A stretch of DNA of 64,000 nucleotides from assembly GCA_032622095.1 (NCBI GenBank), contig CP136066.1:170074664-170138663 (forward strand), in the 5' to 3' direction. Position numbers and translations under genes: made by a program. Shown one piece after another: positions 13,601-28,600 of this stretch; within the stretch, counting starts at the first letter, position 1; each line of letters begins with the position of its first letter. The notes beneath the pieces were generated by a model, which saw nothing but the letters and a program-made list of their open reading frames with translations, did not search any database and had not been told where the DNA came from. Source of the DNA: Siphonodentalium dalli. Lineage: Eukaryota; Mollusca; Scaphopoda; Gadilida; Siphonodentaliidae.

Positions 13601-16600
13601 GGTTGGCTATACGTTCCGTGTTTTATACTTTACGTTTACTTCCTGTTTGGCAGGTGGCATTCATTTGATTCCAGTTCGACAAGTCAATCAGATCATTTTT
13701 CCCCGCCCACTCTAAAGTTCCCATAATTTTAAGTTTTTATTCCAATTATTACATTTTCCTACCACATATATAGTACAGCGGTGTGTTTAGCCAAAAAGTG
13801 AATATATCAATTGAATTGTATACATGTGCATGCATGTTATACTTTTCATATTCCCTTCTATAAGTGTTATATCATGTTTTTGGAATCTTGATATTATTAA
13901 TATAAATGAAGTTAACTAAACTATATAATAGTATTGAGCTATTGTAATTCGTTATTATAATTATTAATATGTTATAAACATGTACATGTATATATAGGGG
14001 AGCTAGTAGTTACGCTCCCCATTATACTTCTGGCAAATAAAAATATGTATAAAATCTATCACTTTCAAGCCTTGAAATAGGGTGCCTGTCATTTGCAGAA
14101 TGAGGTCCCCAGAGGGTGAATTTAGTGATGCTACCCCGCATAGCGGGCTAGCATCACCAAATTCACCCTCTGTGAACCTCATTCTGCTGAGTTGTAAGCA
14201 GAATGAGGTCCCCCGAGGGTGAATTTGGTGATGCTAGCCCGCTATGCGGGGTAGCATCACTAAATTCACCCTCTGGGGACCTCATTCTGCAAATGACAGA
14301 CACCCTATTTCAAGGCTTGGTCACTTTGAAAGAGATCTCCACTGCGAAAATTCCACAATAATCGGAAAATAAATCAAGGGAATCTGTAAATCTGCACTGA
14401 GAAAAAAATATGACTAACTTAGGTTAGTCACAGGCATTTTGAGTCACTTTGACTAACCCGCACCTACATTGTATCAGCGAGTCACTACGACCAACTCTGG
14501 TGTTAGACACAGTGACTAAGACACACCAATAATAACTCTAATTGCGACACTGTCTTAAAGTATGCTTAATATCCATTGCTAAATATTAAATTTCTAATTT
14601 ATCACAGTTCAATTGGATCTATAATTGAACGAATGTGACGGGAGAATATAATGTCAATCTCAGATATTCACTCCCAGTGTACGTGTAGCCAAAAGTTTCG
14701 CTATTTCATGATTTCTTTCTGTCTCCCGTTACTATAAATGGTTCAATGTAAGTAAAAATCGACAATAGAACGTTGAAATAACTTGCACAATATACCGCAT
14801 GCATTTAGGATATCCCCTAATTAATCGACTCCATAACCACAGCAGAATTATGGGTAACTTTTCAGGATTTAGTCGGAAATATGGCTTGTTGCCATTCATC
14901 GGAAAGCTCTCGGGGAATTATGGGTAACTTTTCAGGATTTAGTCGGAAATATGGCTTGTTGCCATTCATCGGATAGCTCTCGGGGAGAGCTTTCCGATGA
15001 ATGTGTGTAGTCGATTAATTAGGGCATTAGGGCACTACTAATAAGGAGAGCTTTCCGATGAATGGCAACAAGCCATATTTCCGACTAAATCCTGAAAAGT
15101 TACCCATAATTCTGCTGTGGTTATGGAGTCGATTAATTAGGGCATTAGGGCACTACTAATAAGGAGAGCTTTCCGATGAATGGCAACAAGCCATATTTCC
15201 GACTAAATCCTGAAAAGTTACCCATAATTCTGCTGTGGTTATGGAGTCGATTAATTAGGGCATTACTGTAGTTTGCAAAATGCAGAATTATAGGATACAA
15301 TTGATTGTAGATACCACTGGGCTTTGCACAGTCATCGTCGTAAAGCAAAGTCATCAAGCTTGAATAATAGATTGGACGCGTCCCTCAAACGAAAGCCGCC
15401 GTATTGTACACACATATTTAATTTCCGTCGATATATGTTATTGATCTGTTGAGTGTCCTTCTTACTCAAATAGAATTGCAAATGAACTACTAAGTGTTCG
15501 ATATAGTATATAACTGGTAAACTTAGATTATACAGTAAACTGGCATTTAACTTTGGCATGAAAGAATACTTGACCTACAAGTAATGAAAGGATACATTGC
15601 CTAGAAAGTTGCGATCTGCGATCGTTAAGCTCAGAATTAGTGCCCACAGATTGAAAATCGAGACGGGTCGATATTTTATTACGAGAATGCCCACAGAGGA
15701 GAGACTTTGCAAATACTGCAAGGACCAAAACGGAAGATCTTTTATCGTGTCCACTGTACAATACCCTGAGAGAAAACCACTTGCATCAATTTTTACTCAA
15801 AGCTCCTCACTATTGAGTCTCGATCTGAAATTGATACTTTGAACTTTTTACTCAATCTTGTTGAATTAAGTCTGGCAAGAGCAGTTGGTAATCTTGACTC
15901 ATTCCTAGTATGATAAATTAAATAAGACATATATTTATATAATACAAATTCCACTCTCTCTACAACTAGAAATATAATATTAATTGGGCAGCCAATCATG
16001 TACAAATATCATGATTTGGAAACAGTCACCTTTATAAATATATCTGATAGTTACTAACTAAATTCACTGGATATGTTTTCAACTATATATGTCATCTACC
16101 ATGTTCAACTAGTATTTTCTCAACTACAATTATAATATTACAACTGTACTTGATTGATAACTGAAACTAACTATAGATCCTTAAAATCTCATAAGCTACA
16201 AACTTTAAACTAGATTCATAATTTGGAATACTGCGTAATCTATTATGTTTAACTATATATTTTGTTATATTTTATATTTTATTTTGTAAAACTAAAATCA
16301 TTTATTATATCTGTTCACCGTCCTATTGTTATATGGACACACTGTGACTGTTTGTCCAATAAACACATGTTGATTTGTTATTTTGATTTTCTTAATCACA
16401 CACTTTCATTGTCCTTCAGTGAGGTGTGAGGTGTGACAGCGTTTAGTTCAAGCTGCATTCAGTGGCATTCATTGTAATTAGATCCTCGACAAAGAAGGCG
16501 TGTCTATGTAATGTCAGGATGGAAATGCCCTTAGTAATTTGATCGCCATTTGACAAGTTCGTTAAGCCATTTCTATTTATGTTTCGTATTTGGATAAAAT

Positions 16601-19600
16601 GGCTAACGACAGCGCGAACACTGTAATCACTCGCACAGCAAAGGCAACACTATTTGGATAAAATGTTATAATGCCATGACACCATATACATAAGGATGAG
16701 GGGATATGCACAATGCAGTCCGATCATCATACTGATATTTGGTCTGAAACGATCCAACAACACCCCAGACATAGGGATGAGGGGATTTGCTTAATGCAGT
16801 CCGATCATCATACTGGCATTCGGTCTGGCAAACGACTCAACTATAACACCACATACATATCGGAAAAATGAAATAGTTAAACAGCCCTATACCACAAACT
16901 ATTGTTATACTTCTCAACAGACCAGTATTGAAATCTGTGTTTTAGAGAATGGAATGAAAGTTGGTCCAGCTTTCAACTGGGTATCTTATCCTGGATAATA
17001 TATCTAAAGGTTGAGTATTGAATTGTACACATTTCCCACCAAGTTACATTTTAACACTCCCAGTGACTCAGAAAAGTTAGTCATTATAACTAAATCCTGG
17101 TAATTGTGACTAACACCATTGTTGTCTGGCCTAATTATTCGCTTTAACTAACCATTTCTTAGTCGTTATGACTAATAAACTAAGTTATTCAACATGTGGA
17201 CAATCAGTTGACTAACCTAAGTTAGTCATATTGACTAACTTTTTTCCTTCAGTGTGGTGGTTATTCTGACATCAAAACGGTGTCGTCGGCATAAAGACTT
17301 GTAAATGGTGTTTGTACAAGCGGGCTAGCATCACCAAATTCACCCTCTGGGGACCTCATTTTGATTAGGCCTTAGCAGAATGAGGTTCACAGAGTGTGAA
17401 TTTGGTGATGCTAGCTCGCTATGCGGGATAGCATCACTAAATTCACCATCTGGGGACCTCATTCTGCAAATGACAGACACCCTATTTCAAGGCTTGTGGT
17501 TGTATCACTTTATCTTACTCACATTGATCATTCATAATTTTTCTGTATTGAGCGATGCCGTTCTCGAATTGCTCTCGAGCTTCATTGCCGCATTCTTGCA
17601 TCTTGGGCTCAACGCAGCCCATCATTGTTCGCACATTACTGAAAAAAATAATTACAGGATATTTATTGTTCAAATATAATGGCTCCCATCTAGTGGTGAT
17701 CCTAAATAAGGCTGTAATTTTTCAAAACAATTCTCCGATAAATGTGTGTTGCTGGGTGTACCGATTATAGATACATAATCCGATTCAACGCTCCCAAATT
17801 ACCATTTCTTTGGCTTCTGGGGTAACACAAATATTTGATTCGAGTCGAGGAACGCACAGACACACATCAAAGCTCAGAGTGATCAGATATCGATTTTTGA
17901 AATTTGTTATTTCCCGAGATATGTAATTTTTGGCGGCCTGGCAAATATTCGTCAAGCCGACGATATCGAATCAAATTGCGGATGAAGATGGATAGCTCTA
18001 AAATCAAGTCGCTTTTGGTGTTAGATTTTAACATTCCGGACATATTTCGTTGAACGAAATGTTGATAAATTACACGTTTTGGGCAAATTTATAGTTGACT
18101 GTGGTTAGCATTATGTTTGGGCAATTACTCGATTCTGATAACTGAAGCGGCATATCAAATAATGTTGTTGTTGTTGTTGTTGCTGTTGTTGTTTTAATCT
18201 AATCTGGGGACCGTCTAATCGGATTGAGTACGTTTAATTGAAATGTAAATGTAAAATTCAAGACGGCTTTTTTAACGAATTTCTGGGGGGGGGGGGGGTT
18301 GTATCTAGAGAAGATACAAATAATGTTTGGTGATGGTCGGATAGGGATGCGGCCTGTATTTAGGGTGTTCTGAAGCATTTAGTAATGCAGAGTAAAAATC
18401 AACGATGGCCACTGACGGCCATGTTTTTAGAGAAATTTGGGGGAAAACAGAAAATGGCTCCCATCAGAGCGATCTGGTGGTTGTTATCTGATTGTTATTT
18501 TTTAGGTGACATATGTTAGTGACATAAATTACATTCAAGTAACACAAAAGTATAATGTTAACAAAAACGCATCGGCCTCCTGTGTCACTATAATACATAT
18601 CATACTTGTTTCTCATTCTATATGCGGAAGATAGATCCACATGAATTTTAGTGATGATCGGATGTGGGATGTGGTATGTAGGGTGTGCCAAATGAAACTG
18701 TCATGGAAAGAGTACAAACCAAGATGGACGCCAGCGGCCATGTTTTTCATCGCAAAACAGGATATGTTTGCCGATTGTCCGCAATTGTGTGATATAGATT
18801 ACTAAAAACCATTTTCAATTTGTGACCAAAGCATGAAATTGTGCACATATATTATTGATATTAGATGTGGACCCACCCTTAAATTTCACTTTAAACCCAA
18901 TATTAAATAAAATTTTTGAATTCTGCCCTATAGAGATGACATTATGTCTTCGCCTCACAAAAATATATACATTTGTATACATTTGAAAAGATTTTCTCAC
19001 TACAATTTGCATCAAACTGACTTAGTGCCTCGTCTGAAAAACGGCGACAACGATGGACATCATCTTGTCTGTTGTTTACGGCCACTTTGTTTCGTGTTAT
19101 CATCGCTTAAAAGTTGAGAGGGAATAAGGAAGAAAGTGGGTGGGTGAGGTTACATCCCGAAAGTGCATGGGTACAGTACCAGCTACCGGACTATATGAGC
19201 CATCTAGGTGAGGATTGATAACTATATAATCACCGGAGACTTCGTCCAGGTGAGCCAATTAAAGGTACACAAGTGTCTTCGTGGAAACACAGACGGACGG
19301 ACATTTTGACTGGAGGTCCAACAGTTTAAGACGAGGAGTGATATGACTATATAGATCCACATTGTCTCTGGTGAACTAAATAATAACATGATGGTTCCAG
19401 TAAGAATTAAGTACCACGCCCTGTCCCCTTTGACCGGGCAGCACAATTTGAACAAGTGCACCGCTGGGCGGAGGTAACGCCCCCGACTGTACAATCAGAG
19501 AGGATTTTTCTTATTTTTGTGCAAATGCTTATTAAATGGCACTTTGTGTAAAGTTATGTTATTCATGAGTAAACAATCCAAAATCAAGTTATCATCTGGA

Positions 19601-22600
19601 AACCAAAAAAAAGTAGCAGAAAACCTTAATTTTCTAAGTCCAAAAAGGGGCGTAACTCTGGAAAAAATGGGCGGACGAAACCACGGCTATGGGGAAATCT
19701 TGCCCCCCCCCCCGGGCTGTTCTATTGGCATACCAAATATCAACTGAATTGAATTAGCGAAACCAAAGTTATGAGTTGAAACGGTCGTATGCCACAGCAA
19801 ACTGAATTTTCTAAGTCCAAAAAGGGGTGTAACTCTGGAAAAAATGGGCGGACGAAACCGCAGTTATGGGGAAATCTTGTCCCCCGGCTGGTCTATTAGC
19901 ATACCAAAGATCAACTGAATTGAGTTAGCGAAACCAAAGTTATGAGTTGAAACGTTCGTACGGACAATTTTCTAAGTCCAAAAAGGGGCGTAACTCTGGA
20001 AAAAATGGGCGGACGAAACCGCAGTTATGGGGAAATCTTGTCCCCCCCGGCTGGTCTATTAGCATACCAAAGATCAACTGAATTGAGTTAGCGAAACCAA
20101 AGTTATGAGTTGAAACGTTCGTACGGACGGAAGGACGGACGGACGGAAGGACGGACGGACGGAAGGACGGACGGACGGAGGGCTCCACTATATACCCCCA
20201 AATCTCCATCGGAGATCGGGGGGATAATAAATCTGAATCACAGTCCACCATTTGAATAAACTGAATCAGTCACAAAGGGAACTGCAACCACCAAGTACGA
20301 CAGTATGCGGTCTTGTATAGTTCTTTGGAAGATGTCAAAAATGTTTTAAGCCTTTATATATACTAAAGCATTATTGATGAGTAGATATCGGAAAGGAAAT
20401 GTTCAGATAATAAGTTCAACAAACAAAATAGGGCTCCTTCTGCAATTTTGTTATCTGTCGTCTGCGTTTATCACCTCAGCATCCCTCCAAATGAATAGCA
20501 GACTGTTCCAATATATACTTTTATAACTGAATGGAAGAATCCATTTTGTATAGAAAGGGTTAATTTGGTCGGACAAAGTGCGATGGCCATCGCTCCACAG
20601 GAGAGTTCCTCTCGTGAGAGTTAAAGTGATGTGAAACTCTCTGGTAGGGTGGTCAAATAGAAATGGAGAACAATCTGTCCAAAGTAGTTATTTTTACAAA
20701 CAGTATATATATCCAAATTAACAACACACACTGACATTCCAATATATTAATGTAATGCAGTGTCTCTCGATTGTGAAATTGTTTTCGCTGATAGATGCAT
20801 CCCGAATAGAGAAGTAAATATTTACAGTTAAGCGTAGTTCAGACGATGTTTTCTATGGAGTGGTATTGTCCATTTCTTTGAGATTTTCGGCGATGTTAGT
20901 AAAATGCTACATTCCTCCAGTAATGTTGGCGTAGCACCGGAATACAAACTTATCAATTTCACGCACTCAAGTCCATAATATGTCTTGAAAAGTTCAGTGG
21001 GGAACATTTGGCATATACATCTACATGAGGGTGGGTGTCCACTTTGGTCAAATGTTCAACAGTTGGAAATCTTCAGATACCAGTTGGAAAGTATACCTAC
21101 GGGCGGTGCAAGTGGAATTCCGCGAACCTGAGAGTTTGGTCTGATTCAATGGGGGAGGGGGGGGGGGGGGGTGCAGATGGGAATACGAAATTTCAAGCGG
21201 CCATTCTAGTCACGCCCCTGGATAAACACACAAACCTGCAAATTTCCTCAACATCTCCGTTCTGGTTGAATGTCCGAAGGAAGTCCTGTGAACACTGCAA
21301 AATTCCCATTGGGTCACAACCGGGATCGCTTACAGCAGAGTGACCTGTCAATAGAATGTTAGATATCTGTAATCACGCAAACATGTACATACATGTACAG
21401 TAATGCTCTAATTAATCCCCGAGAGCTTTCCGGTGAATGGCAACAAGCCATATTTCCGACTAAATCCTGAAAAGTTACCCATAATTATGCTGTGGTTAAG
21501 GGGTCGATTAATTAGAGCATTACTGTACACTGTAATACAAATTTTTCTTCGACGTAAACCAGCTATTGAAATCAGTTGGAATAACTCTCACATGCTGCAA
21601 TCGATACAATCGGGTTCCTCTGTTGATGTCAAACGCTCTGTAACCGACTTCCGCCAGTATAGAGGATAAGCTCAGTTCGGAGGAGAAAAAAGTGTCAATA
21701 TTGCATTCAGTTCCTGCCCTCGTGATCATGAGTCGGCGTGTTTTGTCAAAGTTCCAATTTCACGAACACCGTAGGCAATATTTTTGGAGCAAATTAGCTC
21801 AACTGATTGATATTTGTGTAAAATAACATTTACTAAATGCGTGTGAAAAGAATCCACATCATGCAGATCTGGAATCGTTTATGGTTAACTTGGGGCGGGT
21901 TTTGTCGTGCAGCTGCTGACAAAGATAGTATACGGAGAAATATTTGTCAAAGCTAATTAAAGTGATGTGAAACACTCGGGTAGGATGATCAAATAGAAAT
22001 GGACAACAATCTTGCCCAAAGTAGTAATTTTTACAAATATGATATCCAAATCGACAACAAACACTGTCTTTCTTAATTATTAATTAAATACAGCGACTCT
22101 CGATGGCGAAATCGTTTTCGTTAGCCTATCGCAGACAGTAGCGTCCTGAATCGAGAAGTAAATATTTACAATTGCGCATAGTTCAGACGAAGTTTTCTAC
22201 GGAGTGGTAAGGTCGATTTGTTTGAAATTTTCGGCGATGTTACTAGAATCCTATATTCCACCAGTTGGCATAGAGCCGTTTCACGCACCAGAATAAGTAC
22301 ATAATATGTCTTTAACAATCAGTAAGGCGTATCGATAACGTTTATTCGGATGCGAATTTTCATTGTATCTGATACCAATTGGATCATTTCCACCAATATA
22401 GGGATGATATCAGTTTGGGGTTGTACAACAGTTGGAAAGTTTGATATACCAGTTAGAAATTTCCAACCATGCACATGTGAAATGGGGAGCAAATGGAATT
22501 CCACATACTTGCATATTCGGTATGGTCCAATTAATTCACACTGGCCCAAAATGTTCTTGAGCCACAACCTTAGCCAATTGTGAATGTTTCTGAGCCACTT

Positions 22601-25600
22601 TTCATTTACTTGAGCCACATTTATTCAACCTATATTTTTGAAGCCACTTTGATTTAAACATATTCAAAGAACAACACAAGCTAATTAACTCATATATATT
22701 CTAATATAATATAACAAATTATGATAGGTAAAACAACAATATTAACAACAACATTAATAATCAAACAATGATAATTCTGCAAGATTTTACATCTGCCCAT
22801 TTATTAAATGCTTTACCAAATTAAAGTCTAACATTGGAGGGGGCCTTCAATTGCAATTTTCATTAATAAGTTTATATTTGTATTATATATCTGTAAATAT
22901 GTTTTGTTCGTGTACTAATGCACTTATGTTCTGTATTGATTTGCAGCTAAGGCATCATAAACTTATCGCCGGTTAACCCTTTACCCAACAAAACGGCCAA
23001 AACCGGCCAAATAAAGCATCAACAGCCTAAAATATCTTCGGTCTGTCTCAATAGAACCATACAAATATGGGTATCATTGGAACCGGCTCATTGACCACAT
23101 TGTGATGGTTACAGTTATACCCTGTGCCAATGCATTCTCTTATATATGCGAGTCGACCATAGGTCGCCTCGCATATATAAGAGAATGCATTGGCCTAAAA
23201 AAAATCTTTTTTTAACACTTTTTACCATTTTTTCTTACATTCTTTAACAATTTTATAATTTTTAATGTGTTAAGCCAATGCATTCTCTTATATATGCGAG
23301 GCGACCTATGGTCGACTCGCATATATAAGAGAATGCATTGGCACAGGGCCGTTCTGTTGGGTAAAGGGTTAAATGCAGTTTGCCGTGATTGAGGGTGCTG
23401 ACAGAATGGAGTTCTCCTTTAATCTCCGAACGTTTTCGCTCAGAATTATGTTCTAAAAAATGCTCATTAAAGTAACTCACTCCGATTTGATGGTCCCCAT
23501 ATAATCAGATTCCATCAACAACAACCACAACAACAACGGCGCTGTTTAATCTTTTATTAAATATTGGTAAGAGAAGGCCCTGTCACATTCCACAGTCGAC
23601 ACGGGCACACACAATAGCGTTTATGCAAAGTCTGATGTAGGATATGTGACCTTTCTTTGTTTCACTAATGTTTGGCGATGTGAAAGCAATACAATGAATG
23701 TGTATTTTTATCGAGTAGAAGTAGGAATCCCATTCACTGTACGCGATACAATTACAACCAGTCCCTGTAGTACAGCAGCCAAACGCCAAAAGTGGTGGTC
23801 GGGTACCCCTACCCACGGTAGAACAAATTACAACTAACTTTTTTTGAAGGAGAAATATATACTGTAGACGAAAATGATAGTGAAAAATAACGGAATTGGT
23901 GGTGGCTATTCTCAAATCGACGATGAACGATACCCACCAGTGACTTTTTCCAGAAATTAACGATTTTGGTAAAGTGAGCCCTGCGGCTATGTCCTAAGTT
24001 ATTTGCCCACAGTGTAGGCGTTAAAATGACTACAGCATACCATATCTGTACCTGATATGCACGAAGTGTTGGTTAATTTTGATTTTCGTGCCATTTGGAG
24101 CCGAAACATTTATTTTTTGTTGAAAAATAACTCTTTTTCAAAACATTTTTATTTTTCGAACATTATCATTCAAACGGATATTGCAATAATATTAAAATAT
24201 TTAGTCCATATAGTGTAGTAGTTATCTGTCAAGCATATGAAGAAAGAAGTTAACAAAATTTTTGAACGGTTTGCGAGATATTGGATTTTAGCTACCCCTC
24301 CCCCAAACACGTTTTTGGTCGAAAAAAATACATATTTTTGATAATGTCATGACAGACATTTTTGAATTGATCTGAATGGGACCCAATATGAATATTGTAC
24401 TGAAAGAGTTGTCCAGAGATGCCGCTTAATCGATTACAGATGTGTTCAGGCTTTCATACCCCCAGTTACAACAACAACAATTATTTTATTGATAACAGTT
24501 AATTGTGCATGCATTAACATCGGTGTTAAGTACTAAAACCTTTGTTATAAACAATACGTGACCAACCATATAATTCATATGGCTCAGTAGTTATCTGGAC
24601 ATCACAAGTAGAAAGAATTTGACAGAAATTGTCAACGGTTTTCAAGATATTGGAATTAGTTACCGCTCCCCCGGACGCGATTTGGTAGAAAAACTACATA
24701 TTTATGATAACAAGACAGACATTTCTAAATTATTCTAATGATCATCTAATCATTATTCGTGTGAAGAAAACCTGATCCGTAGACACCACGAGCCTGTTTT
24801 TAGATGACCTCAGGTTTCCAATTAAACCCCCAGTTACAACAACAACAACACAATATTTTATTTATGACATATAATTTTATATTAACACATATAGACTTTG
24901 AGCAACTGAAGTATTTGTTCTAAACGACACATAATATAGACTAACATACTCATACAGAACAAAATCATTGTTGCTCCACCGCCCTATTAGACATCCTGAA
25001 CACACCACGAACTGAACAAAATATGATCTCAGTATTATGAATCATGTAATTATAAAGGACAATTACATCAGGAAATATACAACGTTTATGGGTGGGTTTG
25101 TTCCCGAAACAGTGTGGCACTTTGCTTGGCAAATATGAAGGGCGAATTTGCTATATTTGTCAATAACACTCTACCCAATTTAAAGACTTCAACGCAATAC
25201 GAAATTAAGCTATATGGTCTCTAATTCTCTACATTAACCGAGAGTGTGAGGGGAATGTAGTTCTATCAGAGAATACATAATTTGTATGGATGGGTTGTGC
25301 ATGTGTCGCTTTACACAAAGTGGCTGATACATAAGAAAGACGAATTTGCTGTTTTTGTCCCCCCCCCCTACACAATTGAAGCGTTAAAGTTGAACAACTC
25401 ACGAACTGAAATGATTGCTGTAAATATTAACTGAGGATGTGGGCAAAAATATTAATATCGGGGCGCATATATGGTGTTGATGGATGGGTTGATTGGGTCC
25501 CGAAAGCCTTTAGCACTTTACGAAAATCGGATGGCAATATCCAAAGGCGAATACGTTTTGTTTTGTGGGACCCCTTTATATGCCCATTTAAACTATTGAA

Positions 25601-28600
25601 CACACCATGCGCCGAATATTCATCATTAAATCACAGTGTGCACGTGAACGAAAGGTAGTGCTATCAGGGAATATACATGTTATATGGGTAGTTTGGTTCC
25701 CAAAATCCTAGGATACTTTACAAGAGGCGGCTGGCAAAAACCAAAGCTGAATATTTTCTTTGAGCACCATACCCCATTTAAAGTCTTTAACACACTAATG
25801 GATGGACATGTTCTCAATAGTAACTGGGGTGTGGACAAATGGTATGTAATTCGGGAAATATACCTCTTCATTGCACGATGTGTGGGTTGGCTGACTTCCC
25901 AATGTCCCAGGCACTTTACAAAAAGTGGCTAGCAAAGAGAAGGCGATATCTCACTGTTTTTGGGTACCTATAACCCTTCTAAACTCTTTAACACACACTG
26001 GACCGAATCTATATGCTCTCATGTATTATTTACAATTTGTATGGGTGGTTTTGTTCTCGAAATCCTGGAACACTTTACAAAAGGCGGCTGGCAAATACGA
26101 AATGTAATGTGTTAGGCCACACTACCCCATTTGCAGTCTTGTGACACACAATGAACCGAAAGGATGTGCTCCCATTATTAACTGCGTGTGTAGAGAAATG
26201 GACGCTATATAAAGAGTATAGTATACCAGGGTCTTGAATGTCTGGGTCACTTTACAAAAAGTTGTTGATGAAAGAGAAAGGCGAATACTGACTGTTTTGG
26301 GGGGGGGGGGGCGTTAACCCATTTAATATCTTGATCAGAGCATGGACTGAAGTTATATTCGCTCATACTTAGCTGAGTGTGTGATCGAAAGGTATTGCTG
26401 TCATGGAATTATTAATTGATATATGGGTGATTTGGTTCCCTCGATATCCTGGAACACTTTACAAAAAGCGGCTGGCAAACAAGAAGGCGAATTGTCTATG
26501 TCTTGAGGACCCCACTATCCAACTTGAAGTCTTAACAAGATGATATGGTCTCAATGCTAACTGAAGTTGTGGACAAATGGGATTATTATCTGGCAATACA
26601 AATCTGGTATGGATGAGATGGTTCCCGATAGCCTATGGCACTTCACAACAAATGGTCAGCAAACGAAAGGGCTAAATTTTACTCTCAGTGGACTCCATCC
26701 CTATCTGAAGTCTTGAACAAAACACTAGCTCAAGACATAAGCTATCCAAATTACCCGAGATTGTGGCCGATTGGCAATGGTCTCGCGAGCCCGCCGTTCG
26801 CGAGCACACCGTGGCACCTTACACACAGCAGATGGCAAACGATGAAGGCGAATTTTATGGGACCCCTACCCCATGTAAACCATTGAACCTACCCTCATGG
26901 TCAAACGACGATATGGACAAATGACTATTCTATAAAGAAATACACAATTGTTATAAATGGGTTAATACCCGACAGTCAGGGGCACTTTACAAAAAGCGAC
27001 TGAAAAATAAATAATGCGATTTTTCAATGTTTGTATTACCCCCTTCCCAATTTGAAGACTAGAACACACCACGGATTGGAATGATATCATCATTGACTGC
27101 GTGTATGGACAATGGCGAGTTAATTGTACAAGGACGTAAGCAATGTAAATAGATGGATTTGGGTTCTGAAAGAATGAGCACTTAACGAAAAGTGACTGGA
27201 AAATAAGAAAGGTAAAATTTTGAGGACCCCTACTTTATTTGAAATCTTGGAAGACACCACATGGTTAAATTATATGACCCCAATATTAATTGAGGGCTTG
27301 ACCAAAGGTTAGTTTTTATCAGAATATACATATGTGTTGGTTCCCGAATGTCTGCATCATGTGGCACTCCATAACAAGCGGCTGGCAAGTGTTCACTGTT
27401 GTATGTACCCCTACCCTATTTGAGGTCTTGAACACATCATGTACTGAAGGGATTATGAATTCAATATCAACATATATTGTGGCCGAAACTATGCGATATA
27501 CAAGTATGTGGTAGTTATATCCTGAGGTAAACAATTTATCTGGGAGGGAGATTGTATGGGAAAATTAGGATGTAATCCTGTTGGAACTGATTGGATACAA
27601 TGATATACACATAGTTTCGTTGGAGCTGATTGGGCAGATAATGTTGTTTTCGTCATTAACACGCCCGTCGCGTACGATTGCAGGCGATCTGGGGGTGGTA
27701 AATTTCGCGCTCAGCAGGGTTTCAATGCTTTTCACGAAGTTTTAACAAATGGCAGCATTATGGAAACCGCTTTGTTTTTTAGATAAATGTCTGAACCCCG
27801 TCAACTATTTTAATATTTTCGCGCTGACTGAGTTGCTGTACATAAAAAGAGTATTTCTGATAAAATTACATTCAGTATGGCGCATAGAAGTTCATTCTTA
27901 GGACCACTGTATTCCAAAAAGTAATGATATGCTTTTTCTATTTGCCAAAATGACAGAGAGGGGACGTTTTAATGTGCTTACTCAATTGGCCATAGTTCAA
28001 ACTACTGTTCAATCTTAAACGCGAATGGAGTACTTGTGCATCTATACGTCGGACATGCTGGGTTCTCCAGCTGTCCAATTATTGTAATCTCTGTATACCA
28101 TTATTGTTTTTTTGAGAATAAACTATTGATTGGTTGATTGATATGCGACACTTAATTAGTGTATGCGTTGTTGTAATTTGGGGTCTGGAAGACTGAACAC
28201 GTCTTTAATCACGCAAGCAATGTCCCCGGGCTCAATTTTCAGCAAAAGAATTATGTTGGGTCCCAGTATGATCAATTTGGGAAGTTTGCTAAAGTTCTGA
28301 ACAAAAATATGTAATATTTCGACCAAAAACGTGTATGGGGAGGTGTAGCTAAAATCCATTATTTCGCAAATTGTTCTAAATTTCCGTTAACTTCTTTCTG
28401 CATATGCTTGGCAAATAACTGCATCACCATAACAATTAAATATTTGGGCATTATAACAATAACCATTTGAATGATAATGTTCGAAAAATTATATTTTTGT
28501 GAAAAAGTGCGATTTTTCAGCAAAAAATAAATATTTTGGTTCCAAATGGCAGGAAGATCTAAATTAACCAACACTTTTTTTCATATCAGGTAGAAGTATG

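Larger units (their letters stand above)
14395..17254. mobile_element. CACTA-like non-autonomous element
   Basis: The left end reads CACTGAGAAAAAAA then tatgactaacttaggttagt. The right end is its inverse (CACTGAAGGAAAAAAGTTAG, then the same tatgactaacttaggttagt). Both subterminal zones repeat the motif TTAGTCA or its inverse many times. CACTG termini with subterminal repeats fit the CACTA/EnSpm type. A 2-bp 'tg' flank on both sides is too short to prove. The cargo is a MITE cluster and a LINE remnant; no transposase. Confidence 0.55.

Noticed and set aside
17500-17525. Exon 5 as the only last exon (stop TAA just after the donor)
   Set aside because: The perfect GTGAGTAAG donor and the phase-matched exon 6 with AATAAA favour splicing. 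The read-through is kept as a possible isoform instead.
23583-23915. 110-codon minus frame with many Cys
   Set aside because: The Cys pattern does not match the six-Cys domain, there are no suitable splice sites, and the frame runs into the arm of element A.
11155-26310. Runs of 10-20 G or C at 11161, 12345, 18286, 19690, 21150 and 26300
   Set aside because: They are simple homopolymer runs without paired G-tracts that would support a defined structure.
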